From assembly GCA_049303315.1 (NCBI GenBank), contig JBAQMZ010000052.1, forward strand, positions 1 to 63,440: a stretch of DNA of 63,440 nt, written 5' to 3'. Under the pieces are notes generated by a model, which saw only the letters and a list, made by a program, of their open reading frames with translations, searched no databases and was not told the DNA's origin. The position numbers were made by a program, and so were the translations under genes. Below, piece by piece: positions 7,926 to 17,182 of this stretch (position 1 is the stretch's first letter; every line of letters starts with the position of its first letter). Origin of the DNA: Methanoperedens sp049303315 (lineage in GTDB: Archaea > Halobacteriota > Methanosarcinia > Methanosarcinales > Methanoperedenaceae).

Positions 7926-9146
7926 TTATCTTGAATATCCAAAAACCGAATCGTTTTTCCTGTTTATCAGTTCACTTAGCATTTCAGCGATCAAAGGCAG
8001 TTCTCTTACCTGGTGTTTGATTTTCATGATGAGTCTCTCAATCTGGAGATGTGTCCCCGTTATGACAATATTTACTTTATCTATTTCATGAGATACAGCT
8101 TCGCGCGGGAGAGCCGCATCCCCTCCTCTTGAAAGCATTTCCTGTTTTATTATCAATGCTTCTGTTGCGGATATGTTCTTCAGCATGATATTATACAAAA
8201 CCGTTTTATTCTTCATGACCTCGCTTCCTGCCTGTGTCGTTCCGATGGAACGCATTGCCCTTCTGCAGTCCTCTTTATTTATTATCTCAAGCAATTCGGC
8301 TTCATAACCGCCTGAACTGACCACAGGCACTTTTGCCCTTACCCTCTCCGCGACCCTCACAGCATCCACGGTAGGCGCAACATCGTGTGTCCTGATGATA
8401 TGCGCGCCGTTCCTTACTGCAATCGCTGCTGCGGCAAGGCTCCCGTACAGCCTTTCATTTGCAGGTTTATTTAGTGTCTCACCGATAAAGGACTTCCTGG
8501 ATATTGCTGCAAGTATTGGTTTTTCAAAAATACGAAGCCGTTGTATTGTATCTATTGTCTCATAATCGTACATCGGGAGTTTCTCTGGAGTCCACTTCCC
8601 GATGGCAGGGTCTATGATTATGTTATCCGGGGATATTCCATCGCTTTCGGCCCCGGATATTATCCTTTCAATTGAATCCATCACCGCTTCCATGCCTACG
8701 GGATCGCCCGGGACTTTATTGCTCGCCATCAATATCACAGGGCAATTATGTTGTTTTGCAACTTCAACCATTCCCGGATCTGCTGTAAAACCGCTGACAT
8801 CATTGATAATTTCTGCACCTGCGTCAAGCGCTTCCCCGGCTATATCCGCGAACATCGTGTCCACGGATACAGGAACAGTAATATCCTGCAATTTCTTGAT
8901 TGCCGGAATAAGCCGCGACCGTTCTTCTTCCTTTGAGATTTTATGGGCAAGCGGCCATGTGGAACGGGCGCCTACATCAATAAAATCAGCGCCATCATCT
9001 ATCATCTTTTGGGCCGCATCAAGAACAGAATCCGGAAGAACAACAGAACCCTTATAAAAAGACTCTCTGCTTAGATTTATTACACCCATTATTCTTACAG
9101 GTTGATTGTCTCCAACTTTCAATCCTGCAATGGTTTTTTCTATCAC
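7926..9146 (-). CDS. Dihydropteroate synthase family protein with extra C-terminal domain
   Basis: DHPS condenses a pterin pyrophosphate with an aryl amine in folate synthesis. The barrel motifs are GVINLSRESFYKG (pterin site), DFIDVGARST, IINDVSG, DPAIGKW and SRKSFIG. At 406 aa the protein is about 130 residues longer than bacterial DHPS. The extra C-terminal part (from about residue 275) includes a predicted helical region and a segment with NIVITGTHLQIERL. Start is a GTG. It leads the operon DHPS-metV-metF-thiC-cofE; the promoter is probably the TTTATAAA box at 9206-9213. It could act in folate or in archaeal methanopterin synthesis. Confidence 0.85.
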   Translation of the reverse strand: MIEKTIAGLKVGDNQPVRIMGVINLSRESFYKGSVVLPDSVLDAAQKMIDDGADFIDVGARSTWPLAHKISKEEERSRLIPAIKKLQDITVPVSVDTMFADIAGEALDAGAEIINDVSGFTADPGMVEVAKQHNCPVILMASNKVPGDPVGMEAVMDSIERIISGAESDGISPDNIIIDPAIGKWTPEKLPMYDYETIDTIQRLRIFEKPILAAISRKSFIGETLNKPANERLYGSLAAAAIAVRNGAHIIRTHDVAPTVDAVRVAERVRAKVPVVSSGGYEAELLEIINKEDCRRAMRSIGTTQAGSEVMKNKTVLYNIMLKNISATEALIIKQEMLSRGGDAALPREAVSHEIDKVNIVITGTHLQIERLIMKIKHQVRELPLIAEMLSELINRKNDSVFGYSR

Positions 9147-9468
9147 GTTTTACCATAATAGTTTTTGAACACTCATAAGGTTTGCGTATTTTAGAAAAAA
9201 GGAATTTTATAAACAAATAAGATTTTGTTTTTCAATATAACTGTCTCTTTATTCTACCCCTTTATTTCATTTGGAAAAATTTAATTATTAACATTATTAT
9301 TATGATGAAAAGCTGTAAGTTGAAATCCGCCTAAGTATCACGATTATTAATTCATCTTGAAGCTAAACGATGAAAAATTGACAGATTTTTTATTTTTTTG
9401 AAAGTTATTTCAGCTATAAAGCATCATTTCATCTGGAAATATACACGGACAAATTTCCCGCTATATTA
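9147..9468. other. 322-base intergenic region with the DHPS-operon promoter
   Basis: AT-rich, no gene seen. It contains TTTATAAA (9206-9213), the best TATA candidate for the minus-strand DHPS operon, about 60 bases before its GTG. This implies a short 5' leader. The remainder, between here and the 3' end of tatC, shows no further structure I can name. Confidence 0.4.
9206..9213 (-). promoter_or_regulatory. TATA box of the DHPS-metV-metF-thiC-cofE operon
   Basis: TTTATAAA reads as a consensus archaeal TATA box on both strands. Only the minus direction has a gene at suitable distance (GTG at 9146). Confidence 0.45.
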
Positions 9469-10176
9469 TCATAAATATCTGGCTATTACAAGGCTGAACT
9501 CAAATAATATAACAAGCGCCGCAGCCACGATCAATTCTGAAATGGCTGAAAGGTCAGGTGAAACGAATAATGCAAATGCCAGAAGGATGCCATATACCAC
9601 TGCACGTTTTCCCCTGATGGATTCATATTTCAAAATACCCATCTTGATGGCAAAAACCATAAGAAGCGGGAACTGGAAAACAAGCCCAAAACCGATGACC
9701 AGCGTCAGTATTGTGTTAATCGTATTTATAACAGAAATCTGCGGGGCTGCCACATCGATTGAGTACATTATCGTGTATTTGAATATTAGCGGTATCGCCA
9801 CAAAATAAGCAAGCATAGCCCCGGCAGTGAACAGGATAAAAGAAAAAGGCACAATCTTGATAAAAAACATTTTTTCATTCGGGTAAAGCCCTTTCCCGAC
9901 GAACATAAAAGCCTCATAAACAGCAAGTGGTATCCCGATAAACAGGGCGCATACAAGGGAGAGCGTCAATCTTGTGATAATCAAATCCATCGGGGCATAA
10001 ATGGTCATGGGTACCTGGACTGTTTGTTTCCATATCAACTGGAGCAGTTCGCCAGAGAAGAAATATGAAATTGATGTAATTACTATAACAGGAATCGCAA
10101 CCGTCATCAATCTTCCACGTAATTCCTTGATATGCTCAACGATAGGCATTTCCTCGTCGCCGGGTACTGTGTTCAT
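9469..10176 (-). CDS. tatC: Sec-independent protein translocase TatC
   Basis: TatC is the membrane receptor that recognises twin-arginine signal peptides and exports folded proteins. The 235-aa product opens with the conserved cytoplasmic segment PIVEHIKELRGRL and has six predicted membrane helices (about 23-41, 72-96, 106-130, 148-170, 188-203, 208-230). The GLYPNEK loop is between helices 2 and 3. A TATA box 25 bases upstream suggests a leaderless transcript. No tatA is visible beside it. It is divergent from thiL. Confidence 0.92.
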   Translation of the reverse strand: MNTVPGDEEMPIVEHIKELRGRLMTVAIPVIVITSISYFFSGELLQLIWKQTVQVPMTIYAPMDLIITRLTLSLVCALFIGIPLAVYEAFMFVGKGLYPNEKMFFIKIVPFSFILFTAGAMLAYFVAIPLIFKYTIMYSIDVAAPQISVINTINTILTLVIGFGLVFQFPLLMVFAIKMGILKYESIRGKRAVVYGILLAFALFVSPDLSAISELIVAAALVILFEFSLVIARYL

Positions 10177-10198
10177 TAACGATTTACAGAACTCTTAT

Positions 10199-10207
10199 TC
10201 TTTATAA
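10199..10207 (-). promoter_or_regulatory. TATA box of tatC
   Basis: On minus it reads TTTATAAAG and ends about 22 bases before the tatC ATG at 10176, consistent with a leaderless transcript. Confidence 0.5.
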
Positions 10208-10262
10208 ACATGGTGCAGGAAAAAAAGAAAAGTTCATAGTGATTGGGGTAAATTATAATTGA

Positions 10263-11231
10263 ATGAAAGCCAACGAAATCACTGAGCGGGAATTGATAGC
10301 ACGTATAGCGAAATTGCTCGCAGGACCGGGAGATAAAACAATCCTGGGTGTGGGCGAGGATGATTGCGCTGTCATTGATATCGGAGGAGAAGATTACCTT
10401 CTAATCACCACCGATATGCTCCACCGCAAGACTGATTTTCCTCTCCGGATGACCGGGTGGCAGATAGGATGGATGTCGGTTGCAGTTAACCTGAGCGACC
10501 TTGCTTCCAAAGGCGCCCGGCCTATTGGCGTTGTAATGGCAATGGGAATCACGTCTGAGACCGAACTTGGTTTTATCGAGGAAATCGCAAGAGGCATGGA
10601 TGAGTGCGCCGGAAAGTTCGGAACGCAAATAATAGGAGGAGATACGGATTCCCATGATGAACTCACTATGGTAGGAACAGCGTTCGGACTCGTCAGAAAG
10701 GAATCGCTCATTCGCAGAAGCGGAGCAAAAGCCGGCGACCTTGTATGCGTGACAGGTGCTCTCGGCACGGCAGGCGCGGCGCTCATCGCTTTAGACAAGG
10801 AAATCCCCGTCAGCCAGGAGATTTTGAAGGCACTGTTCGAACCTTTTCCGAGAATATATGAAGGCATGGCACTTGTTGAATCACGGGCAGTTACCTCAAT
10901 GATGGACATAAGTGACGGGCTTGCTCTTTCACTTCATGACATTGGCAAGGCAAGCGGCGCGGGGTTTAAAATATATGAAAACAGGCTCCCTGTACTGCCC
11001 GCTGTCAAGAAGTTATTGACAGGCGGGGAATTATTCGATGCTGTCGTTTATACTGGCGGGGATTTTGAACTTTTGTTCACTGTTGCGCCGGAAAAACTCG
11101 ATAAAGCCAAAAAAGCCTGTCCCCTGACAGTTATTGGGGAAGTTGTTGAAAGTGGTGTGTTTATTGAAAGGGCGGGCGGGTTGGAAGAACTTAAAGCGCG
11201 AGGATATGAGCATTTCGGGAGACATGTGTAG
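10263..11231 (+). CDS. thiL: Thiamine-monophosphate kinase
   Basis: ThiL phosphorylates thiamine monophosphate to the active diphosphate with ATP. The 322-aa protein has the AIR-synthase-like fold motifs in order: GEDDCAV (36-42), TTDMLHR, NLSDLASKGA (77-86), IIGGDTDSHD, DISDGLALS (near 218) and GGDFELLFT (near 265). The length is normal. It is monocistronic, divergent from tatC by 86 bases. The ThiC-family enzyme lies about 4 kb away on the other strand, so both ends of thiamine synthesis may be in this window. Confidence 0.94.
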   Translation: MKANEITERELIARIAKLLAGPGDKTILGVGEDDCAVIDIGGEDYLLITTDMLHRKTDFPLRMTGWQIGWMSVAVNLSDLASKGARPIGVVMAMGITSETELGFIEEIARGMDECAGKFGTQIIGGDTDSHDELTMVGTAFGLVRKESLIRRSGAKAGDLVCVTGALGTAGAALIALDKEIPVSQEILKALFEPFPRIYEGMALVESRAVTSMMDISDGLALSLHDIGKASGAGFKIYENRLPVLPAVKKLLTGGELFDAVVYTGGDFELLFTVAPEKLDKAKKACPLTVIGEVVESGVFIERAGGLEELKARGYEHFGRHV

Positions 11232-11249
11232 TTTGCGAAACTCACCACT

Positions 11250-12536
11250 TTAACGATATTTTGAAAAATCAGGCGCCATAAGAAGCCATTTCCACAATGG
11301 TGTACATTTTATTTTCCCTATTTCCCCTTCATAATCCCACGTTATTATACTCGGATTTCCGCAATTTAACTCCTCTGATGCTTTGAGCAGGGGCGTTATT
11401 TCCCTTTCTTCAATATCATTCTCACTCGACGCATAACTCACCTGAATCAATTCTTTTATTGCATCCCCTTCCTTTAATACAAAATCCACTTCCCTTTGCC
11501 GGTGGTCTTTCCAGTAATACACCTCTGCTGCGCCATAATATGATTTTCTCCTGTGAAGTTCCACTGCGACCAGATTCTCCATTACCTTCCCGATATCCTC
11601 TGAAAACTTGAAGGCTATCGAGTTTATTATACCAGTATCTATACAATAGACCTTTCTGGGAGCCAACATCTGCTCTTTCAATTTAAACGTGAACCTTTTT
11701 ACAGGCAGAATGAGATATGACGATTCCAGATATTCAACATAGTTTTTTACTGTGTGGACGTTTTTTATGCCTGTTATGTTTTTCAATTTACCAAATGTGA
11801 ATTCGTTTGAAAAATTTGAAATGAGGTATCTTGCAATATCAGAAAAAGTCTTTTTATTCTTTATCCTGTACCGTGAGATTATGTCCTTGTGTATTATATC
11901 TTCATATATCCTTGTGGTCATTCCTTTTCCAAAAATATGAGCCTCGGGGAATCCACCGATTTTGATGTACTCCCTCAGTGTGTTTTTTATCCCAGCTATG
12001 CTTTTCGTCGAGTAGATATCAGGTTTCACTCCTTTTAATTCTAAAAATTCTTTAAAACAAAAAGGGTATAATGTAAAATCCACATATCTTCCGGTTAGAT
12101 GCGTTGCCAGTTCCCCGGATAAAAGTTTTGCATTACTTCCTGTCAAGACAACCCTTTTTGTCCTTCTGAGCCTGTTGGCAAATAGTTCCCACCCGGGAAC
12201 ATTCTGGATTTCGTCAAGAATCAAATATTCTATGTCGGTTCCATAAATCTCATAGAATGCCTGTAAAACATTGTTCAGGTCTTTTGCCTCGATGCCAAAA
12301 ACCCTTTCATCATCAAAATTAATGTATCCGTATTTGCGTTCCCTGATTAGCATGTGGGAAAGTATTGATTTCCCGCACCTTCTAACCCCTAATACTGCCA
12401 GTATATTCGGATGTTCCAGTGACTTCAACAGTTCTTCTTTCGGTATATCCCTGTTTATTATTCTTTTCTTCTCGAAGGTATCATCTATCTCTTCTCTTTG
12501 ATCAATGATTATTCTTTTTATTTCTTCGATATCCAC
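11250..12536 (-). CDS. AAA_14/DUF4143 ATPase with PD-(D/E)XK-like C-terminus
   Basis: The 428-aa protein has a Walker A GVRRCGKS (50-57), Walker B LILDE (105-109), the sensor LTGSNAKLL, and a DUF4143 C-terminal half with YYWKDHRQREVDFVLK...LIQVSY. That half is a PD-(D/E)XK-like arrangement (E, D and Q-x-S/K). Such ATPases are abundant and variable in archaea; their cellular role is not established. The start is GTG. It is convergent with thiL (18 bases between stops). Confidence 0.85.
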   Translation of the reverse strand: MDIEEIKRIIIDQREEIDDTFEKKRIINRDIPKEELLKSLEHPNILAVLGVRRCGKSILSHMLIRERKYGYINFDDERVFGIEAKDLNNVLQAFYEIYGTDIEYLILDEIQNVPGWELFANRLRRTKRVVLTGSNAKLLSGELATHLTGRYVDFTLYPFCFKEFLELKGVKPDIYSTKSIAGIKNTLREYIKIGGFPEAHIFGKGMTTRIYEDIIHKDIISRYRIKNKKTFSDIARYLISNFSNEFTFGKLKNITGIKNVHTVKNYVEYLESSYLILPVKRFTFKLKEQMLAPRKVYCIDTGIINSIAFKFSEDIGKVMENLVAVELHRRKSYYGAAEVYYWKDHRQREVDFVLKEGDAIKELIQVSYASSENDIEEREITPLLKASEELNCGNPSIITWDYEGEIGKIKCTPLWKWLLMAPDFSKYR

Positions 12537-12653
12537 GATACTAATAATGACTTACTTTATCAAAAAGCTTGCTATTACCAATGACATAGTTTTTACAAAA
12601 GTATGCTACTAAGACTATTTTAACAATCTTTAAAAATAAAAAATCCCAGGAAC

Positions 12654-14567
12654 CTATGCTAACCTAATCGTCTCAAGGTTCATCGGCGCCCGCGTCTCTA
12701 TCTTGAACTTCCTGTAAATCGAGCTTGCCAGGTCCATGCAGTTCTTTTCATCCCCATGCTGGGTTATGATATGTTCAGGCCTGGGTCTCATTTTCCTGAC
12801 AAATTCCATAAGCTGCATCCTGTCCGAATGACCTGAGAATCCATCAACGGTGTCTATTCTCATATTGATTTTAACCGTTTCAGTCTTCCCTCCGCTTGAG
12901 TGCATGGGTATTTCCTTCCAGCCTTTCTGGATGCGCCTGCCAAGCGTGCCTTCAGCCTGGTATCCTACGAAAACAAGCGTATTCTTTTCTTCAGGTCCGA
13001 ATGATTTTAAATATTCCATGACCGGACCGCCGTTCATCATGCCTGAAGTTGCAAGAACAATACACGGTTCGCGGTCATCTATGATTTTCTGGCGCTTTTC
13101 TTTTGAATCCACCTGAACGAAACATTTTGCAAGGAATGGGTTCATACCCTTATGGAAAATCTGGTTCCTGAGCTCATTATTCAGGTATTCGGGATGCGTG
13201 GTATGAATTGCTGTTGCTTCGTATATCATACCGTCAAGATAGACGGGAACATCCCCGATGATTCCTTTGCGTATGGCTTCTTCCAGCACAATCATGACTT
13301 CCTGGCTTCTTCCCACGGCAAAGGTCGGGATAAGGAGATTTCCTCCGTTTTCAAGGGTCTCTTTCGCTATTTCCTGCAGATGCCGCTCTGCATCCTTTCT
13401 TGATGGCTGCATGTCCCTTGACCCGCCGTATGTCGCTTCCATTACCACCGTTTCAACGCGCGGGTAGTCATTGACTGCCGGGTCAAACAGGCGCGTTTTT
13501 TCATATTTGAAATCCCCGGTAAAAGCAATATTGTACAGACCGTCGCCTACATGGAAATGCGCGATAGAAGAGCCCAGGATATGGCCTGCGTTATGGAATG
13601 TAAGTTTCATATCAGGACCGATATCCGTAACATCCCCGTAGTTGAGTGTGATGGTATGTTTCAGGACCTCGCGTATCATCGCCGATTCGTATGGGATTTT
13701 CCTTCCTTCACGGGCAGCCACATCGATATAGTCCAGTTGCAGCAATGCCATCAGGTCGCGTGTTGGCGGAGTGCAATAAACAGGTCCTTCGAAACCGTAT
13801 TTATACAGCAAAGGCACAAGTCCTATGTGGTCAAGGTGTGCATGCGTCAGTATAACGGCATCTATCTGGCTTATCGGATGCACTTCGGGCACGTAAAGAT
13901 ACGGCGTCCCGTTATCTTCCCCGCTGACATTAACCCCGCAGTCTATCAATATCCTGGTTTCAGGGGTTGACAGTAAAAAGCAGCTGCGTCCCACTTCGCG
14001 GCATGCGCCCAGGGTGGTCATTCTCACCCATTTGTCCTTGGACGAGACACCGCGGTGAATCTTTCTGCCTATGGTTTTAAGAAGCGCCTTTCTCTCTTCC
14101 TTATTGGCGCGCATGAACTGACGGATATTGTTCACCGTAGTTGATTTCATGGGAGGCGTGCGCACTACTTTTGGCGTCCATCCTATCTCTTTTGTGATTT
14201 CTCTTAATGTTTCGCCATGCCTGCCTATGACGAGGCCGGGTTTCTCGGCTTCAATTATTACTTCACCGGTGTCAACATCAAAAAAATGGTTCGATATTAT
14301 CGATTCGGGTGGAACGATTTTTGAAATTGCGGTTATCGCTTCTTCAGGCTGGGCAAGGACTTTCGGGTCAGGTCTGACCACAAGCCGTTTCCTCAATTCC
14401 TTTGCAAGGGTCTTAATGAGATCGCCATTATCCGCGAATTTCCTGGGCTCTTCGGTGTATATGACAAGCTCCGGGCCCTCAAAATCCACATCGGATATTG
14501 TTATGTCTTTGGGGAGGTGTCCCCTTATTTTCTGTTTTAAATCTGTTAATACTTCTTCAACTGTCAT
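12654..14567 (-). CDS. fttA: Transcription termination factor FttA (aCPSF1), KH/metallo-beta-lactamase/beta-CASP nuclease
   Basis: FttA cleaves nascent RNA and terminates archaeal transcription. The 637-aa protein has two N-terminal KH domains (GLVIGRHGETL near 111-121), then a metallo-beta-lactamase core with HAHLDH (His242, His244, Asp246, His247), GHILGSS, FTGDFKYE and EATYGG, and the beta-CASP region with FAVGRSQE, ATSGMM and FSGHSD. The length is typical with the ATG at 14567; an eight-codon upstream extension is possible but has no better signal. It lies 42 bases behind psmB, a pairing seen in other Methanosarcinales. Confidence 0.95.
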   Translation of the reverse strand: MTVEEVLTDLKQKIRGHLPKDITISDVDFEGPELVIYTEEPRKFADNGDLIKTLAKELRKRLVVRPDPKVLAQPEEAITAISKIVPPESIISNHFFDVDTGEVIIEAEKPGLVIGRHGETLREITKEIGWTPKVVRTPPMKSTTVNNIRQFMRANKEERKALLKTIGRKIHRGVSSKDKWVRMTTLGACREVGRSCFLLSTPETRILIDCGVNVSGEDNGTPYLYVPEVHPISQIDAVILTHAHLDHIGLVPLLYKYGFEGPVYCTPPTRDLMALLQLDYIDVAAREGRKIPYESAMIREVLKHTITLNYGDVTDIGPDMKLTFHNAGHILGSSIAHFHVGDGLYNIAFTGDFKYEKTRLFDPAVNDYPRVETVVMEATYGGSRDMQPSRKDAERHLQEIAKETLENGGNLLIPTFAVGRSQEVMIVLEEAIRKGIIGDVPVYLDGMIYEATAIHTTHPEYLNNELRNQIFHKGMNPFLAKCFVQVDSKEKRQKIIDDREPCIVLATSGMMNGGPVMEYLKSFGPEEKNTLVFVGYQAEGTLGRRIQKGWKEIPMHSSGGKTETVKINMRIDTVDGFSGHSDRMQLMEFVRKMRPRPEHIITQHGDEKNCMDLASSIYRKFKIETRAPMNLETIRLA

Positions 14568-14609
14568 CGTAATTTTCCTTCCAGAATACAAAAAAATAAA
14601 AATAAAAAA

Positions 14610-15239
14610 TTATGTAAAGGTATCGCGCAATTTTTTAATTTCAGCGTCTTCTACCTCAATATACCCCTCGGCAGTGATTTTTACTACATTGATACCATCA
14701 CCGGATGCAGAATCACGCTTCATGGCATTGTGCAATGCTCGTACTGCAAGTTCGACCCCATCATCAATCGGCATCTTTTCTGTATATCTGTCTTCAAGCA
14801 CGCCGTAAGCCATTGGCGAACCCGAGCCTGTTGACACTGCCTTTTTCTCTTCGATTATTCCGCCTACTGCGTCAAGTGAATAAATGCCGGGTCCGTTTTT
14901 GTCAACCCCGCCGACAAGAAGCTGTACAAAATAAGGGTAATATCTATTACCGCTTAAGATATTTGCAAGCAGGCTTACTATTCCTTTCACGGTCATTGGC
15001 TCTTCCCTGCGCATTTTATAAAGTTTTGATTCCACCTGCATCCATTTTACGAGTCTTTGTGCATCTCCTACCGAGCCGGCTGTGGTCATTGCTATGAGGT
15101 CATCGATCTGGTAGACTTTTTTTGCATCTTTACTTGCAATAAAGTGTCCCATTGTCGCTCTTCTCTCTGTAGCCAAAACTACGCCTTTATCACAAACTAA
15201 CCCTATTGTGGTGGTTCCTTTGTATTCCATGTTATCCAT
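14610..15239 (-). CDS. psmB: Proteasome beta subunit
   Basis: This is the catalytic subunit of the archaeal 20S proteasome. The 209-aa precursor has an eight-residue propeptide cut between Gly8 and Thr9 (KG/TTTIG), exposing the nucleophile. Mature Glu17 (ATERR) and Lys33 (DAKKV) complete the active site, and SGSGSPMAYG is present. The likely promoter is the TTTAAATA box near 15310. The alpha subunit is not in this window. Confidence 0.96.
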   Translation of the reverse strand: MDNMEYKGTTTIGLVCDKGVVLATERRATMGHFIASKDAKKVYQIDDLIAMTTAGSVGDAQRLVKWMQVESKLYKMRREEPMTVKGIVSLLANILSGNRYYPYFVQLLVGGVDKNGPGIYSLDAVGGIIEEKKAVSTGSGSPMAYGVLEDRYTEKMPIDDGVELAVRALHNAMKRDSASGDGINVVKITAEGYIEVEDAEIKKLRDTFT

Positions 15240-15344
15240 TTCAAATACCTCTTAAATACCTCATCACTAAAAATGAGAAAATTAGCAATCTATTATTTGC
15301 CTATGGGTATTTAAAGGTTTTTGCTTTTTGAAATTTAAATGATT

Positions 15345-15485
15345 TTATAAATTAACTATAAAAATCAGCGCGCTATTATGCAGTTTATCTCCATTCAGGT
15401 ATTTTATCCCATATTCCCGGCTTCCCAGCACAAATTCCACGTTTTTTATTTTTGCGGCAGTTATGTCTTCAGTCTCATAGTTCAT
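15345..15485 (-). CDS. 46-aa hypothetical protein
   Basis: A short frame begins one base after the stop of the preceding membrane-protein gene and ends in AT-rich DNA. The product begins MNYETEDITAAKIKNVEF and has a hydrophobic end (ALIFIVNL). No family is recognised. It is supported only by tight spacing and could be a chance frame. Confidence 0.35.
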   Translation of the reverse strand: MNYETEDITAAKIKNVEFVLGSREYGIKYLNGDKLHNSALIFIVNL

Positions 15486-15486
15486 T

Positions 15487-15726
15487 TTATTCCACGTTTT
15501 TTTCCTCACCCGTTTTCTTGATAAGGAAATAATAAATCAGTGCTCCAATAAGTCCTGTGAAAATTATCACCAGAATCCAGATAAGCCTGGCATTATTTCC
15601 ACCGTATACGAACTTATCATCCGGTCTCTTCAGGCAATCTATCAGCATCGAGAACCATAGAACAAACAAGGCCACTGCAAGAATTACAAAAAGAAGAATT
15701 AAAAAAGTCCCTATACTAAACAGCAA
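15487..15726 (-). CDS. Small PLDc_N-type two-helix membrane protein
   Basis: The 79-aa product has two membrane helices (about 5-31 and 46-69), separated by LIDCLKRPDDKF. The pattern W-x-D-C-x-K-R ... W-x-hydrophobic-V-I-x-x-x-G-x-x-x-Y resembles the phospholipase D-nuclease N-terminal (PLDc_N) family found in many small bacterial and archaeal membrane proteins. The start is TTG, just after a 27-codon frame. Its role is unknown. Confidence 0.7.
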   Translation of the reverse strand: MLFSIGTFLILLFVILAVALFVLWFSMLIDCLKRPDDKFVYGGNNARLIWILVIIFTGLIGALIYYFLIKKTGEEKNVE

Positions 15727-15727
15727 T

Positions 15728-15811
15728 CTACCACATCCTTATTTTCTTTATTGCTATGCTTTTTGCTGCATTTTTCGTAGTTGTATCTATTATTTTTTCT
15801 GCAAATCTCAT
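15728..15811 (-). CDS. 27-aa lysine-rich mini-protein
   Basis: ATG at 15811 is preceded by GAGG seven bases upstream. The frame gives a basic amphipathic peptide (MRFAEKIIDTTTKNAAKSIA, then IKKIRMW) that ends one base before the next gene. It sits between the secreted repeat protein and the PLDc_N gene in the same direction. The ribosome binding site and packing favour translation; nothing else is known. Confidence 0.35.
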   Translation of the reverse strand: MRFAEKIIDTTTKNAAKSIAIKKIRMW

Positions 15812-15847
15812 TTTATTCCTCGTATTTCTTATATCCTTTCCTCCTAT

Positions 15848-17182
15848 TTACCTTCTCCTCCGCCCGAATACGTATACTGTTGAAAGCGCAATTATTGCCA
15901 GAACTACCTCAAACCCGGCAGCCTTTTCGAGAGGGGTTACGGTTTGGGTTTCATTTGAAACTGCTCTCAGAGTTTGGGTTGGGGTTGCGATTGGCGTTTC
16001 AGTCGGGCTTGCTGTCGGAGTTGCAGTTCCGGTTTTTTCTCCGCCAACTTTTCTCAACCATGCATAACTTTTGCCAGCGCCAAAGGAAGTGGTACCTGCA
16101 ACAATATAGTCCCTGTCTCCTGTTTGCTGCACGGAAAACGCCTCGTCATCCTGCTCTCCCCCGAACGTCATATTCCATTGCTCGTTGCCGTTTTCATCAG
16201 TCTTTATCAGCCAGCTGTCCTTATTATACCCCCCATATGAATGCGCCTCTACAGCGATGATATATCCGCGGTCTGAAGTTCGCTGGACAGAATTAGGCAC
16301 AGCAGCATCTTTTCCTTTAAATTTCCTGGTTTTGCTCCACTGCATGCTGCCATTCTCATCTATTTTGACAAACATGGTAGCAAGATCCATTGTTCCAACA
16401 AGTAAAAGACCAGTCTGTACATCCATTGTTCCAACAAGTAAATAACCACCGTCATTTGCCTGAACAACAGAGTTAGCTGAAGTCTTGTTCCATTCCCCGA
16501 AAGTCCAGCTCCACTGCTCGTTTCCGTCTTCATCTACTTTAATAAGAAGAGCGCCGTATTTACCTTTCAATCCGGCAAGGGCATATCCACCATCTTTGGT
16601 CTGCAGAACGGATTTAATCGAGCCAAAACCTCCTCCCCAAAAACTTCTATTCCACTGCTCATCTCCGTTTGCATCCACCTTGATGAGCCAGCCATCAGGA
16701 TGGTCGCTTCCCGGTTCTTCCAGAATATTTCCGGCGCCGATATACCCGCCATCCGAAGTCTCCAGAACAGAATTGAGATATCCCTCGCTAAATTTCCTGG
16801 CCCACTGCTCGCTGCCGTTTCTATCTATCCTGGTGAGCGACCAGCCTGAAAGAATATATCCCCCGTCTTTTGTTTGCTGTACAGAGGAAGCTCCGTTTAC
16901 TTCAAGGAACGTTCTATTCCACTCTTCATTGCCACGTGCATCTGTCTTGATGAGCCAGGGACCGCACTGCGACGGATCATGCGGGCAGGTACGGCCTGAT
17001 ATGATATATCCTCCGTCCGTAGCCTGCCGGACATAAGAAGCGGAATCGTAACCAGAACTTCCGAATTTCTTATTCCACTCCTCTACAGGTGTTGCGCCTG
17101 CACTGCCTGCGAGCAAAAAGAGCGACATCATCGTTATTCCAGTCACTATTCTGATATTACGACCACTTGAATTCATTTTCAA
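15848..17182 (-). CDS. Exported repeat protein with PGF-type C-terminal anchor
   Basis: The 444-aa product has a signal peptide (about 9-30) followed by seven repeats of about 50-55 residues. Each repeat contains an E/M-QW or EEW turn, SVQQT-DGGYI and (W)LIK(V/T)D-NG; this pattern predicts a beta-propeller-like exterior domain. After a Pro/Thr-rich linker (about 386-412) comes a membrane helix with AAGFEVVLAIIALSTVYVFG and a basic end, like archaeal PGF-CTERM sorting signals. It overlaps the upstream gene by 4 bases. A surface or S-layer-associated role is likely; the ligand is unknown. Confidence 0.8.
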   Translation of the reverse strand: MKMNSSGRNIRIVTGITMMSLFLLAGSAGATPVEEWNKKFGSSGYDSASYVRQATDGGYIISGRTCPHDPSQCGPWLIKTDARGNEEWNRTFLEVNGASSVQQTKDGGYILSGWSLTRIDRNGSEQWARKFSEGYLNSVLETSDGGYIGAGNILEEPGSDHPDGWLIKVDANGDEQWNRSFWGGGFGSIKSVLQTKDGGYALAGLKGKYGALLIKVDEDGNEQWSWTFGEWNKTSANSVVQANDGGYLLVGTMDVQTGLLLVGTMDLATMFVKIDENGSMQWSKTRKFKGKDAAVPNSVQRTSDRGYIIAVEAHSYGGYNKDSWLIKTDENGNEQWNMTFGGEQDDEAFSVQQTGDRDYIVAGTTSFGAGKSYAWLRKVGGEKTGTATPTASPTETPIATPTQTLRAVSNETQTVTPLEKAAGFEVVLAIIALSTVYVFGRRRR

